Source of the DNA: Symsagittifera roscoffensis
Taxonomy: Eukaryota; Xenacoelomorpha; Acoela; Convolutidae
Direction: 5' to 3'
NCBI RefSeq assembly: GCF_963678635.1
Contig: NC_087067.1
Location: 61,368,594-61,428,593, forward strand
DNA length: 60,000 bases
This document shows, piece by piece, positions 1 through 12,200 of this stretch. A program made the translations under genes and the position numbers. The notes under the pieces are model-generated. The model was given only the letters and a program-made list of their open reading frames with translations. It did no database searches and was not told the origin of the DNA. Positions within the stretch are counted from its first letter, which is position 1; each line of letters starts with the position of its first letter.

Positions 1-1676
1 GTGCCCTTGTACTCCAGAGCCGAAACGATTCAGCAGGATGTCGAATATCTTGCGAGCGCTGTCTCTCTCATTGGCTCTTTTCGCCATTACACAATTTAAT
101 GCAGTACCCTCCAGGTTGCTCGTCAGCGCGCTGCACTCTTGCTTCTTGGAGAGATTCTCTTCCTCAAAGTGTAATTTCATCACCTCTATCCAAGTATCAA
201 TGCAGCCGTCTGACTCGTCTTTATATGACTTCGGCTTTTTCAGTGTCCTTCTTGACCTCTCTCCTCTCTCGGTTGACTTCGAGAGCTTGGTGATGAATGT
301 TTCAAGAGATCTGTTCAGAGGCTCAAACATCGAGGCATACATCGTTGTGTCTTGCGAGACTGTAGTCAGATCTGGTATTGAACTGACTTGTGGCACGGTT
401 GGCAATCTTGTCTCCGGGGTGGCATCTGCCTCCGGCGGTACTGGATTCGTCCAGCCAGGCCTCTGCGGGGCTGCCCTTGGCCGCTCCTTGTTTCTATGTT
501 CGTAGTTCGTTCTCGAGCCTTGCTGGGCTCTGGCACTGTTGCCCGTACCATCTCCAACATTCGCATGGCGTGAGCGCTCCCTTGAGTTGGAATGCTCCTG
601 CCAACTACTCCCATTCAGGATCGCGTCAAGCTTCCGCATCATCAAGTCAGATTTGGCGTCCAACCTCTTTTCCAGGCCAGTCATCGTTTGGGCGTAGGTA
701 TTATCATGATCTTTCAATAATCGCTCGATCTCTCTTGTCATCCTAGCCTCTCTTTCCTCTGACTCTTTGTTTGCCTGTGCCAGGCTCTCAGCCAGGCATT
801 GATCGATGTTACGAATCAATTGAGCCTGATCAAACCTCGCCTGCGACTTCACGTGCGTTAGCTCATCTTTCAAACTCTCTCGACCATGGTGAGCTCTCTC
901 GTCAACTTGATCTATCTTCTTAGTCATGTCCCGCCTCAATTCATCCTGGCCAATCATCACACCAGCGAACATATCACTTATGTCACCAGCTGCCCCCAGT
1001 GGCGGGTTAGCCCCAGAGAAGACGAGGTCAGCTGCGGCTGTAGCCTAGTACTCGATGACGCACCGCCCTTTTGCTTGTGCATTGACGTCATTAGTCTGTC
1101 AAACGTTGATGATGCTCCCATCGTTATCCCATCTGACATAGGCCTGGTCGGCGAGGCAGAAGACGCCTCCCTGCTCATGTCGTTCCTAGGGCACGGTGTG
1201 AAGTTCACATCCGGATGGGTTATTTCCGGTTGGTCGTAACTAGAGGATAAACCTCCGGCTTGTAGCGACGTCACGCGCTCATCGTACAAAGACTTCCAAC
1301 TTTTCTTTGCCTTCGAGAACGTCTGCTCTTCACCCGGACTCATACTCGACATCATCGCGTTGTTGCTCTGTTTGGCCAAAGATGAGTGTGCACTTGTCGG
1401 ATGTGAATGTTCCTTTCTCCATTTATAGCTCTTAGTCTCTGATTTGGACATTCCCCTGTACAACACTTCCTCCCGAGGTTCGACCTCGGGACGCTCCGAG
1501 GTCTCCTCTGTCCTCTCGACTTCCTCCCGTTCGAGGACCTCGTCTGGCTCAAAGTCGGGTCGAATGAGCGTTCGCTCCCCTTCGTCAAAGGGATCCACCA
1601 GCGTTTCGCTCGCAGGCTCGCCCTCGGCGCTCCGCCTTTGATTGCCATCGAGGTTTTTCTCGCTCCTTAGTTTCAT
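1..1676 (-). pseudogene. Partial, frameshifted gag of old Ty3/gypsy element O
   Basis: Reading leftward, this matches the gag of element M: an acidic, charged N-terminal part, a coiled-coil-like stretch, the phrase LDAIL, then a capsid region with DGCIDTW near 195-215 and NLEGTALNCV near 95-120, the counterparts of DGCIDTWVEVM and NLEGTALKCV in M. The first ATG is at 1676 (MKLRSEKN...); the longer frame to 1685 begins with GTG. The N-terminal frame ends at 978, while the capsid frame is open from about 1040 to base 1, so a frameshift near 1030-1060 breaks it. The gene is cut by the window edge before the zinc knuckles. This is the gag whose leader and 5' LTR now lie beyond M, at 1677-4893 and 27774-28657. 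Confidence 0.8.
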
Positions 1677-2274
1677 TTCGCTCACTGAAAGATCAGGTTG
1701 ACCTTTAGTCGATTCGTCTTCAGCAAACGCGTCGGAAGCGCTACTAAACGAGGTTTGGCTACGCCTAGTTTTAAATTTCGCGTGCTTCCCTTGCTTAGCC
1801 TGGGAATTTTAGTAGTCGATCCTAGCGAGTCCCTGCGCTGCATAGTTTTTTACAAAATGAAAATATTCGTAATTTGATGGCAATGCAAACGTACCACAAA
1901 CAAGATTTAGTTGAATCACTTAACGCTGCCTACTCGATTCCGTCAGTATCAAAATGTCTCTTAGATCTCTCACGACTAAACTAGTGACTCAGCTAAAGTT
2001 ACACACAGGGTCTACCCAGTATTGATATAATGCTAACCCAACCCGGTTGTATAGTATAACAGTATCACTAAGTTTCCACAAGATATAATCGACACACAAA
2101 ACACAATCGATAATCAGATAAGAATATCCTACAGGTGACAGCGACCTTTTGTCAGTATCATTTTATCACCACACAATTTATCAAGTCACTGCTTTGTTAA
2201 AATTAAACAATCTTTGATAAAAAGCGGTGATGATTCAGAAATAGATAAATAAAACTTGGTCTTAAAAAAAAAGA

Positions 2275-2640
2275 CTTCCCCCAATCGGAACGATCCGAAA
2301 GAACGAAGCCCAGGACACAGTCTTCTCAAGTGGGTGTGTATCTGCCTAATACACCCACCGAGGTCTTCTTTTGGGTGTCCTGCGATTGCCCGAGCTGTCC
2401 TACTAAGTAGCTCAAGGCAACCTCCGATCGAAAATTCGTCAAGTCTATGAAAAAGCTCTCCCACACTCGGACTGCTCCAAGTGCACGAGAGTAGGGAACA
2501 TTTTTTCTTCTCAAGTGGGTGTGTATTTGCCTAATACACCCACCGAGGTCTTCCTTTATTTGTTCCCGGATTGCCCGAACTTTCCTATTAAGTAGCTCAA
2601 GGCAACCACACAACCAAAATCACAATCAAAAAAAAATTTG
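2275..2640. repeat. Two-copy direct duplication, period about 185 bp
   Basis: The block beginning CTTCTCAAGTGGGTGTGTAT occurs at 2322 and again at 2507. Both are followed by GCCTAATACACCCACCGAGG, a variable stretch, and AGTAGCTCAAGGCAACC. The copies diverge between these cores. The duplication lies in the leader of element O. Confidence 0.85.
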
Positions 2641-2829
2641 TTCGGGTACTTCTAATACACCCAATGTAGAATCCAAAGTTGATCACGAATTTCCGGCTCA
2701 AAATGGGTTCTTATGATCCTAATAAGCACGCCTAATATCCTAATATGATCCTAATTAAATGGATATTTTCCGTTTCCCAAATTGCCACAGAAAGTTTACT
2801 CAAGTCTCTAACAAGGAAGATCGTTAGAA

Positions 2830-3180
2830 GGTTTAAGACACTCCGGAGGGTTACCTCGGAGGGTACCTTGATCACCCCAGTTACTTCGGAGGGTACCTTA
2901 ATCACCCAAGTTACTTCGGAGGGTCCCCCTAAATTTACTAAGGTGGGTCAATAAGATGCTTAATACGCTCCGGAGGGTTACTTCGGAGGGTACCTCCAAA
3001 GTATTCAAATTTTTTGATCTCGCTTAGAAGGTTCTCCCACTAGCTTCAAAAAGCGTCAAAACAAGCTAGGAGCTCTAAGGGGAGCTGTTTTAACTTCTTA
3101 GGGTGATCTCGTGGAAATTTTTCACTAAGGAGGGTTGCTAAAGGGCTTAGCTGACTCCGGAGGGTCACTTCGGAGGGTTC
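2830..3180. repeat. CGGAGGGT-rich irregular microrepeat tract
   Basis: The octamer CGGAGGGT, mostly in the contexts TTACTTCGGAGGGTACC and CTCCGGAGGGTTAC, recurs about eight times within 350 bp. Further scattered copies occur near 3318 and 3745, with related GGAGGGTA motifs near 4215, 4444 and 4820. Spacing is irregular, about 12-60 bp. The pre-insertion site of M (about 4891 joined to 27774) reads as one more copy, CGGAGGGTAC. Confidence 0.75.
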
Positions 3181-4893
3181 CCCCAAAATCAAGAAAAAGG
3201 GTTATATCACCGCAGTAAAGCCTCTGAAAGCGGTCTACCTGACTTAAAACTAGGTTGGCTGACACGGTCAACCTTCCCAGTTGAATAAAAAGATGTCTTG
3301 ATAAAATTTTCTGCCGCTCGGAGGGTTGCCCGTGATTTGGACTCTCCGAACCAACAAATTCTAAAAAAATTTTTCTTTTCCGAAATAATCAACCCAAAAA
3401 CGGTTGTGATTCGAAAAAGTGGTCAAAAACGTCGACTTATGGTACCAAAATTATCCCGATCGGATAACTAGTCTTTGAGAAATCGCCAGAAACGCGTTCG
3501 TCAAAATGGCCTTTTTTTACCACCTATATAGGTTCTGAAGGACTTTTTCCGCAATTCCGGTCGAAAGTGCCTAAAAATACTTGAAATGAGCGTAGCAGCC
3601 CTGTACGGCACTGGAATAATTCAAAAAACCGGACCAAAATTGGTTTAGAAACAAAAATTTGGCCAAAAACTATCAAATTTGGACCCTCCGATTCCTTCCT
3701 TTTCCAAACCTTAAGTCGTTAGCTCTATCCACGGAGCTACTCGGAGGGTTACCCAAAAATTTCTCTAGTAACCTAGAACTTTTTGCTAGCACGCTCCTAA
3801 CGCAAAAAATTTTATTGCTCTAACTCTAAAAACTCAAAAACTCGATCCCCAAAACAGATTGACAAAATACAGAAAATTATCAAAATTCTGATCGAAAAAT
3901 TTTCGTTTTTCTAACTTCCACTGAGTCTTTGCTCACGCGGTTTCTTTGGTGAAGGGGATCGAACTACGTAGCTACTCTCTATATAAAAGCTTTTTGCCTA
4001 TCGGAAAAGCTCGGATATCCGAAAATTTGGGGGTCTACAGTTTGGTCGAAAATTGGTAATTTTCGACAAAAAATGGGTGTTTCTTGGGTCTAAATAGGAA
4101 ATAAGTAATGTATAATAAGGATAATAATCAATTAATAGTCGTTAATGAATAGTACTATACCCTCCTTTGCACCAAAATATCCGAATTCAGACCTTTAACT
4201 CGGAAATTTGTAATCGATGGAGGGTACAATCGGACCGCGCCAATCGTGCCCCCCACCACTTAAGTTTTAATGAAATAGTACCCGAACGATACTAAAATTG
4301 CTTCAACGATACCCAACAGTCGTTGCGGATGTTGTCCTTGATGTCCCTATTGAGTGTGGAACACGTTATTCAGCTTGCCACTCTACCCTCCGGCCACCGG
4401 CAAAATTACCATTAACGTGCTTAAACACTCAAATTACACTCGAGGGAGGGTATCCAACCCTTCACCAAAACACACAATCTTTCTATCAGAAACGATATAA
4501 ATCAATCTGAAACAACAACAAATAGGAAGGTCAGATCACATCTCGTCCGGAAATAACATATAAACTGTCACTTTATGTTTTTTACTGTTTTTGGTCTTGT
4601 TTAGATTTTTTACTGTTTTTTGTACTTTTTTGTTTTCAAATAAATTTAGTTTTGGCTTTTTCTTGGTTATACACTATTTTTGTTTGGTTTTACGCTTTCT
4701 CTTTAATTGTTTTTGGTCCTGGGGCCTCAGGACAAGTGGGCTCTAGATTTCCCATCTAACCCTCCGGCCCCCGGAATTTTCGGTGTTAACTAAGTTAAAA
4801 AGCTAAATTGTACTAGACGGAGGGTACGCACCTTCCCCCTAGTACAACAACGGTCATTAAGGCCTCTAACTCGGGCTTACGCCCGGAGCGGAG

Positions 4894-5780
4894 TGTAACA
4901 TTCGTCTACTACAGTCACACATGAGGCTTAAGAAAAATAGGCCCTATAACTATTGGCTCAGGAGTCAGGGACACTATCTCTTGTGTTTTACCACCTCAAA
5001 TCAGTCGGAGCCAATTCGGTTCGCTTGTGACATGAGACTACGACCCGTTACAGCTTAAAGGCTACTACTAAAATATCCCCCCACTCTAGAATTAGAAACG
5101 TCCCCATACTTAGGTCTCTAGATACCCAAAATACATGAACGCCGTTAAAAACCGGGTCGGAACAATCCGTTAAGTTACTTTTTTTTATTAGACAGTGGAA
5201 CTTTGATCCATTTCAGATGGATCAACCTAAAACTCGCCTTACCTCAACATAACAATTATAAAACACACTCTAGAATTTAAATTAAGTACTCACATTGTAG
5301 CACGCTCAAGAACCAGGAAGTAAATAAGTCGGTAGACAACTCAAGAATTAATAAAATAACTAAGATAAGTTTAATGTCAGTCAGTTTTAACAACAAGAAC
5401 CAGTTTTTACTCTAGACTGCAGGTTTTCGTGAACCATTGGGACACTCTAGCTGTCCACCTTTCCACCGAAGGTTCACTCTGGTCCAGTTCGAATAATTGT
5501 TGTCTCGGGAATACTCTGTCTTCTATTTCAGATAGGACAGCTCTACTCTTGTTCACTATGATGGAAATTGCGAATTGCAATTTCCCACTCGTTTTTATCT
5601 GACAACTTTCCCGCTATTGTTCTGAAATTGTTCTGATTTCTTTTTCTGATTTTCAGTTATCGCGAGAAAATCGTGCATGACATGTTCCATTCGAAATTTT
5701 GAAAAATTAAATTTCACTCCAAAATCAAGTGTTTTCTGCTCTTCTCAAGGTCAAACTTCCAAATATGACCGACTGGCACA
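4894..5780 (-). repeat. 3' LTR of element M
   Basis: 887 bp, TG...CA. In sense direction it starts TGTGCCAGTCGG at 5780 and ends GAATGTTACA at 4894. It matches 26887-27773 except for two single-base differences. A sense-strand AATAAA lies at 5184-5189 and is a candidate polyadenylation signal; the other LTR has the same motif. Confidence 0.95.
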
Positions 5781-6209
5781 TACTCCCCGGACTCGAGATC
5801 GATGTCCTCATCGCGTGCTGTCTTCTGCCAGTGAGTCCCAGAAAACCGAGTGTTGCTCAAGATACAGTGCCAGTGGTCATTTACAGAAGTTTGCAGCAGA
5901 CTTAAGCTTATCTACACCCCAAAATTCACAGCCATGTAAAATTTTCACACTATTGCTAAACAGCAATCAAAATCTGCACACACCTGCACCCTTGAATTTT
6001 CGCTTTTCAAGCCAATCATCTAAAAATCTCTTTTGTCCTATTCAATCAGGAAATTGTCATGCAGCATTTCGATTTTTATAATAAATATAGTATATTAGTA
6101 ACAATATTTGCTTTGTTAAAATTTCTTTTTCGTGAATCCAAGTTTCACTCGGATTCACACTCAAGCCCCCCTTTCCTCTCAAGACTCAAGATCCATCCTA
6201 TTTGCCCAT
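5781..6209 (-). other. 3' untranslated region and polypurine tract of M
   Basis: This non-coding stretch lies between the ORF3 stop and the 3' LTR. In sense direction the bases touching the LTR are GTCCGGGGAGTA (5792-5781), a short purine-rich run that fits a plus-strand primer. The rest is AT-rich in sense, with no recognisable gene. Small frames on the plus strand here have no family signature. Confidence 0.6.
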
Positions 6210-9200
6210 TCATCTCGTACTCTTCGCCTTGGAGGTACTGCATCCTGAAGTGCTAGATGCAGCAAACTGTCTCAACAGTTCCTCTTCATCATCGGAGCTA
6301 ATCACAATCTCCTCCCAAGCCTTCAGCTGTTCATAGGATCGCATCCATTCTCTCTGCTCCTGTAATCTCTTTGCTTGGTTGGGCAGTGCCTTCACCCTGG
6401 CCTCTCGGTTCAAGCAAAAGGAGTTGTGCAGGCTCAAGCTCACGTTCTTCGCCAGGTCTTCCTCTAGTATCGACTCCCTCGCTTTGGTATTGTCTCTAGA
6501 CATCTTGCCCACTCTTTTCCATCCTGTCGTGATCGCATTACGATGGGTTAGCAGGGGTCTCTTGAAAGCTTCCGGCCCAATCTCGGCCTGGAACTGTCGA
6601 TACTCTTTTTGATATTTTCTCATGTGATCTTTCGTTGTCATGTACAACCAAGACGTCAGTGTCGCCCGAAACCACGGAAAGTACCTCAAGCGACTCCATA
6701 CGTGCCTGACTTCTGTCGGTATGGCGAATACTTTGCACGCAGTCTCAAACAACTCGAGTCTCCTGCTGTAGTCTATCGCGTATATTGACTCAGCCGTTGG
6801 CGTCGTCGCCTCCCGATACTTCGTTATATTCTCTTCTATCCATCTCAGAGCTAACATCGTACTCACTACTAAGAGCGTCACCTTCTGCCTGTGATCCGGT
6901 AGTCCGATCGACCGAATCTCTTCCACATCCCACACCAGGCAAAGGTTCTTGTGATCTGGATACCACACCGTTTGTGCCAAACAGTGGCATGGGCATTCCC
7001 CATGAGAGATCTCAATGCTCCTGAGATTACGCTCCCCTGAGGCTTCCAAGAGAGGCTCAAGCTCCATCATTTTCTCGTGCATCGTGTCGTTGTCTTCCAG
7101 GTTCGGAGTACTTCCCACAGGTTTCCCGATCACGTTTTGTCTCTCGTGATCGCTCGTGTTTTCTCTTTCCAACTTCAGAAGATCTTCTCCCCAGATTTCG
7201 CTTAAGTCATCTCTCAATTCTTTTGGTATTGTCCCTTTGATTTTTCTCAACAACTTGTGCGAGTGATGCGACATCCGAGCCAACCTCACGCACTTGGGCA
7301 CTGAGAAGGCCTTGTCCACCAGTATTCTCTGGCTGGACACTTCCACCATCGCCATGTGTAGCGGGTAGTGACTTCCGCACAAGTTGGCCATCATTGACCC
7401 TATCAGCGATTTCGCGTTCAATGGCAAGCCATAAGCTTCGCTCTTGGGAAATCCCATTTCCGCCTCAAGACCAACCTTCCAGCTCCGGATGTGTTTTTGA
7501 GTCACCTGCAACACCCCGGGCCATGATTCCACGCTCAACGCCGTCACTAAATGATGTTCAGACTCCAGTCTCTCCAGTGCCTGCAGACCACACATTCTCG
7601 AGAAGAATCCGAGAGCTGTCGCTATATTCACCGTGGTTCTCGCGTAACATTCCGCTATTATTCGCACTTCACTTTTCTCCCTTTCTGTGATGTCTTCGAA
7701 CCAAGTGACCAGGTCTTCTTTTTGAAATGACAGTATTCTGACGCATGACCGTCCATCGCAGATGTGCTCTCCGTTCCCACACGTCGAATCCAGACAGCTA
7801 CCCGGCTCCAATTTCTTCACTGACCCGGGGTCGCTCGTCCTTTCGCTTGGCTCTTGCATCTGGGGCGTGATTAGCTTATGTAGCACACTCAACTTCGCCA
7901 GATCTTCATCTTCCGTTGGTGCTAACCTCACTCGCTCTGTGGTTTCCTCGATTAGACTTGCATGGGGATGTGGACACCAGGAGGGTCTTAGTAGCTTCCA
8001 TATCACTCCCAAGTTCGTGGTTAACAAGCCATTTCCACCGCCCATGTTCACTTCAACTCTCTTGTTTGAGCGCGGTATGCTTATCACCTCTGGTGTTTTC
8101 TCAAGAATCAGGCCCAGGCTCGGCCCCTCTTTTTCCACCGCGTCTATTTCCATTATTCTTTCTGTCCAAAACTTCAGTAGCTCCGCTACCTCATGGTTTC
8201 TGTGGGCTCCTCCAGCTTCCGAGTCTAAGAAGGGATTGTAGGCTATTCCCATCACTCCAGACACATATTGGTATTCCCCCTTCTCACTGAGTCTCGAGTA
8301 CTGTTCTGACGAGGCCAGGTTACGGTGAACATCATGTTCTTCCTCGAACTTCTTATTAGAGAACCTCCGTACCTCGTCCAGCTTTCGATGGTTCTCTAAG
8401 GATAGTCTGGAACCATCTTCTTTCTCTATTCCTGTACTCTGATATACGTTCAAGATGATCGTTGAGACTCTTCTCTCCATGGTTTTACTTCCACTTGCTC
8501 TCTGGTGGCATGCCAGGATGGTGCTATCAGACATCATTGACATTGTCCATCTCAAGAAACATGTGGCATCTTTTCTTCTAGCCAGGCTCAAGCCTGAATT
8601 GTCCCTGGCCACGTGTTGCATCAGTGCCTGATACACCTCTAGCTTCTTGCTTCCCAACTTCAGCCTGTCATACGAGGTCAATGTCTCCAACTCTATTCCC
8701 ACCAGACTCCAGGTGAACATTAATTGTCCCGCAGTTCTAACGAAGGGATTCGCCATTAGTGGCGGTGCTGATGAGGATGTTCTCATCGCCTCTTCAAAAT
8801 GATCCTTCAACAAACTCTGCCAGGACCTCTTCAGATGACTTGCCATCTCTATCTTATTAACCTCGGCTTTTTGCTGGGTGGCCCAATTGCGTCGCCTGCG
8901 AGCTATTCCACTGTCCAACTTCTTCAAGCAGTCCTCCATTTCCTTCAATGTTTCGAGGGCCACCCACCACGTCCGGGAAGTGTTCCTCGTCTTGTTCCTC
9001 TCCAATGGATCACTCGTCACTTGTTTGCCCATGTCCTGATGTGCCTTCGAGATCCATTCTTTGCCGATCTCCACTTCCCCTACCTGTCCGTTCGTTGAAC
9101 CTCTCTTCACGTTTACCTTCTGAGGCTTGAAGTCTTCTTCTGACGTCGAACTGGTGGAAACCTCTATTTCCTTTTCTACTTCAAGTGGTTTCCTGAGCTC

Positions 9201-12200
9201 CGAGCTATTCTTGTATGCCGCCGTCTTGCATCGGGCCAAAACGATGGGCGCCGTCTCTCTCAAGTTTCCTTCCGAAACAGCATCCACTGAAGGACTACCC
9301 CATCCTTCCACTTCTCTCTTCCTCTTGCGAGTCTTCACATCTCTGCTCGAGGGTGTTGTGGCTATCATCATTGATTCGACCTCTCCATCCACTCCTTCCA
9401 ACTCTTGCCTCCCCCCTGCTCGAGCCTTAAGGATATTAGTACTTTTAATCATATTACTAGTCCCAACCTTATCCCTTTTTATATCATCAACCATTTTATC
9501 CACAGTTTTTTGTTTCAGAGTAGAGCTGTCCTCACATTTCTCTTTTCTAGTCTTCGATCGTGCGTTCCTCAGCTCCACTAGCTTGTTCAGCAGCTCTCTT
9601 CTTGCTTTCTCATCCAGGCCTGTTCCTATCAGGAGCGGTTCCCCGAATCTCACTACTGCGTCCCACAGTTCCTTCTTGAACTTGTCCAGCGTCGTCTCGC
9701 TGCCCACTTCTCGATTGAATTCCCCCAGGAATTCCTGCCAAGCGTCATCCTCGAGAGATCCCAAGAATATGTCCCTGTTCCCTTCGAACGTTTTCTTCTC
9801 CCTTTCCTCCGAGCTCAAGAGTAACATCCCCATATTGAAGGTCTCACCTGCCAATGGCAACTCTAGGTTCTTCCGCGGGGACGGGTTCAGAGGTGGTGTG
9901 GCAGTATCTGCCCAATTCTCTTCGCTCAAGTCTTTCAACAGCTCTTGAGTGGTGAGTTCCTCCCCTGATGGCCCTGGTTCAGGTGTGTTCCCCACCTCCA
10001 TGTCTTCTCCAGCTTCACTGAGAGTTTCATCCATACTCTCTTCCTCTGATTCATTTCTTCTTCTCTCGAGAATTCTTTTGAATCGATCCTCAACGGGTCG
10101 ATTCCTCTTGTCTCCAGGCGTGTCTACAGACAGTGGTGACGGCGTCGTGGGATCCAGCTTTTTATATTCCGTCAGGGCTACATGCAGTTGACCTGCTGCA
10201 TCTAGTTCTGTTCCCTCCTGTGTCACCTCTACTTGTTCCAAGCCATAGGGTGCCTTGTATTTTCTCGTGGCAAATTTCATTTCGTCCACCAATGCGACGT
10301 GTCCCTCCACCACGATCATCCTGCCATCATCCCATATGGGTAGCATATTCTCAAGTCCTTCCTTTTCAAGAGTCCTCAAGATTTTCCGCACCTCATATCC
10401 AGGGGGCTGCGAACCTCTACTCTTTTTCGCTTGCGTCGTCCACGAATTTACCTTCCTCTCGGTGACGTGGAAGTAGACTGCCGCCGTGTAGCCGATGAAC
10501 AGGGGATCCCAGCCATCCGTGAAATGCCTCTGCGTTTCCTCCGTCATCATCTTCGCCATTATGGAGGGAACCACCAAGGGACTATTCATTCCCAAGGTCA
10601 TCCTCCTGACTGTCGGGAACTCAGGCATGGTGGCTGGTAGGATTTCTTTCTCCATTATGGCCTCCAGCTCCCTCTTGACTAGTGCAAAGCACTCCTTCCA
10701 GGCAGGGATTCTCAAGACTTCTCGTCCGTTGGCCGTCAATGGGTTTAGGTTCCAAAACTTTGGATACATTTCAATGGGGCCCTCTCGCTTGCCTCCCATT
10801 CTGCATTGCATTTGTCCCCTGAAGTTGCACACCATCATCTCAGCATCTTTCACTTTTCCGAAGAGTACCGTGTTGCTCATACGCGCCCTGAGCACCTCCT
10901 GCTGACACCAATTCAGCGCTGTACCATCCAGTACGCTGATGAGACTCAAGTGCGTCACCGAGTGACGATACGTTATCACCAGGGGATCTGGAAACGCGTA
11001 CGTCACTGCTGGACCATAGATGCAGGTCACCACCTCCTCTAGACCCCGGATTATCCCCATTGGGTCCGACCTCATTGCCAGGCACAGGTCCGTCAACAGA
11101 GGCATCCCTCTGTTCGCCTTCTCCCATTCTTCTCTCGAGGTTGGGTTCTCATCTTCACCCGTCATGTATCGATTCTGCATCATGAGGTATTGCACCAGCA
11201 GTGTCTTCAACCCTGCGGCACACTTGTAGGAGCTGGTTTCAATGCTCGTGTGGACTCTCCCCATAGACAGAGGTTCTCCATATTCCATTAACCGATGAAA
11301 CGATACCAATTCCCCATGGGTCAAGAGTACTAGTGCCAGATACCCATCAACTCGAAGTGTCTCCACTCCTCGACTAAACATGTATGCTGGGCCCATGTTG
11401 AACAAGTATCTGGGGTAAACCAAATACAGGGCCAAGAGCAGGCTGATGGACATGCCCAGTATCTCCTGTATGAAGGCTCCGAAGATAGTCGCCGTGGTGC
11501 CGAACACTCCTGCCAAGAATTCTCTCTCCCAGCAAGGACTCAAGAACTTGAGAATCTCGTAATCTCTCCTAGTCTTCAATTCGCCGTTGGCGTGCTCTCT
11601 CCAAAATCCTCCAATCGTCACTTCATTGGCGGCCGAGACAAATCTAACCACCGTCATGTCTCTCGTTTCCGCTAGCTCCAGTTGCTTTTCTAGAAAACTC
11701 CAGATTTGTTTCACGAGGAGTGGTGCTTCCTCCCTCGTCTTATTCGTGACGTTCTCCAGCCTTGGTGTCAGGAATGGCCACCAGCCAAGCTCTTGAGTCA
11801 AGCGATATTTCATCGATTCTAACTGTTTCTCCGTCTCGACCACATTTCTTCTCTCGTTGCTGGGACCTCTAGTCCTACTGGTGGAATTTGCGACTTTCAC
11901 ATCCATACTCCGGAACCACAGGCTGGCCGTCAACTGGTTTATTGCCGGGTGGTCGTCCCCGATGACTGGGCTGAACTTGAGTTGTCTAGCAAAGTTCGAT
12001 ATCTCTAGCAAGAGTACCTCATCCAATACAATCAGGACGTCGGCCAGTCCGTAAAAGCCCCTCAGTGCATGAGATATGTCAGCCCATGCCGCCGGCAATT
12101 CTGATTTGTAAAGCCTCAAGTTCAATGGCTCCAGCTCTCGATTGGGGGCTGCCATCAGAATCCGCCATTCACTCCCCTCTGCTATCAGGATCAAGACCGC

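Larger units (their letters stand above)
1677..4893 (-). other. 5' leader of element O, left part
   Basis: This is 3.2 kb without a credible gene. The short frames in it have no family signature. It holds the 185-bp direct duplication and the CGGAGGGT-rich tract listed separately. Its right end (4780-4893) aligns loosely with M's own leader just inside M's 5' LTR (26725-26835): both show an AAAAAGCTA block, then a GTAC-containing block, then GGGC-TTA/TTC-GCCCG. That identifies it as the same part of a related element. Confidence 0.65.

Noticed and set aside
5677-6081. 134-codon plus-strand frame
   Set aside because: It spans the LTR edge and the 3' untranslated part of M on the opposite strand, with no family signature.
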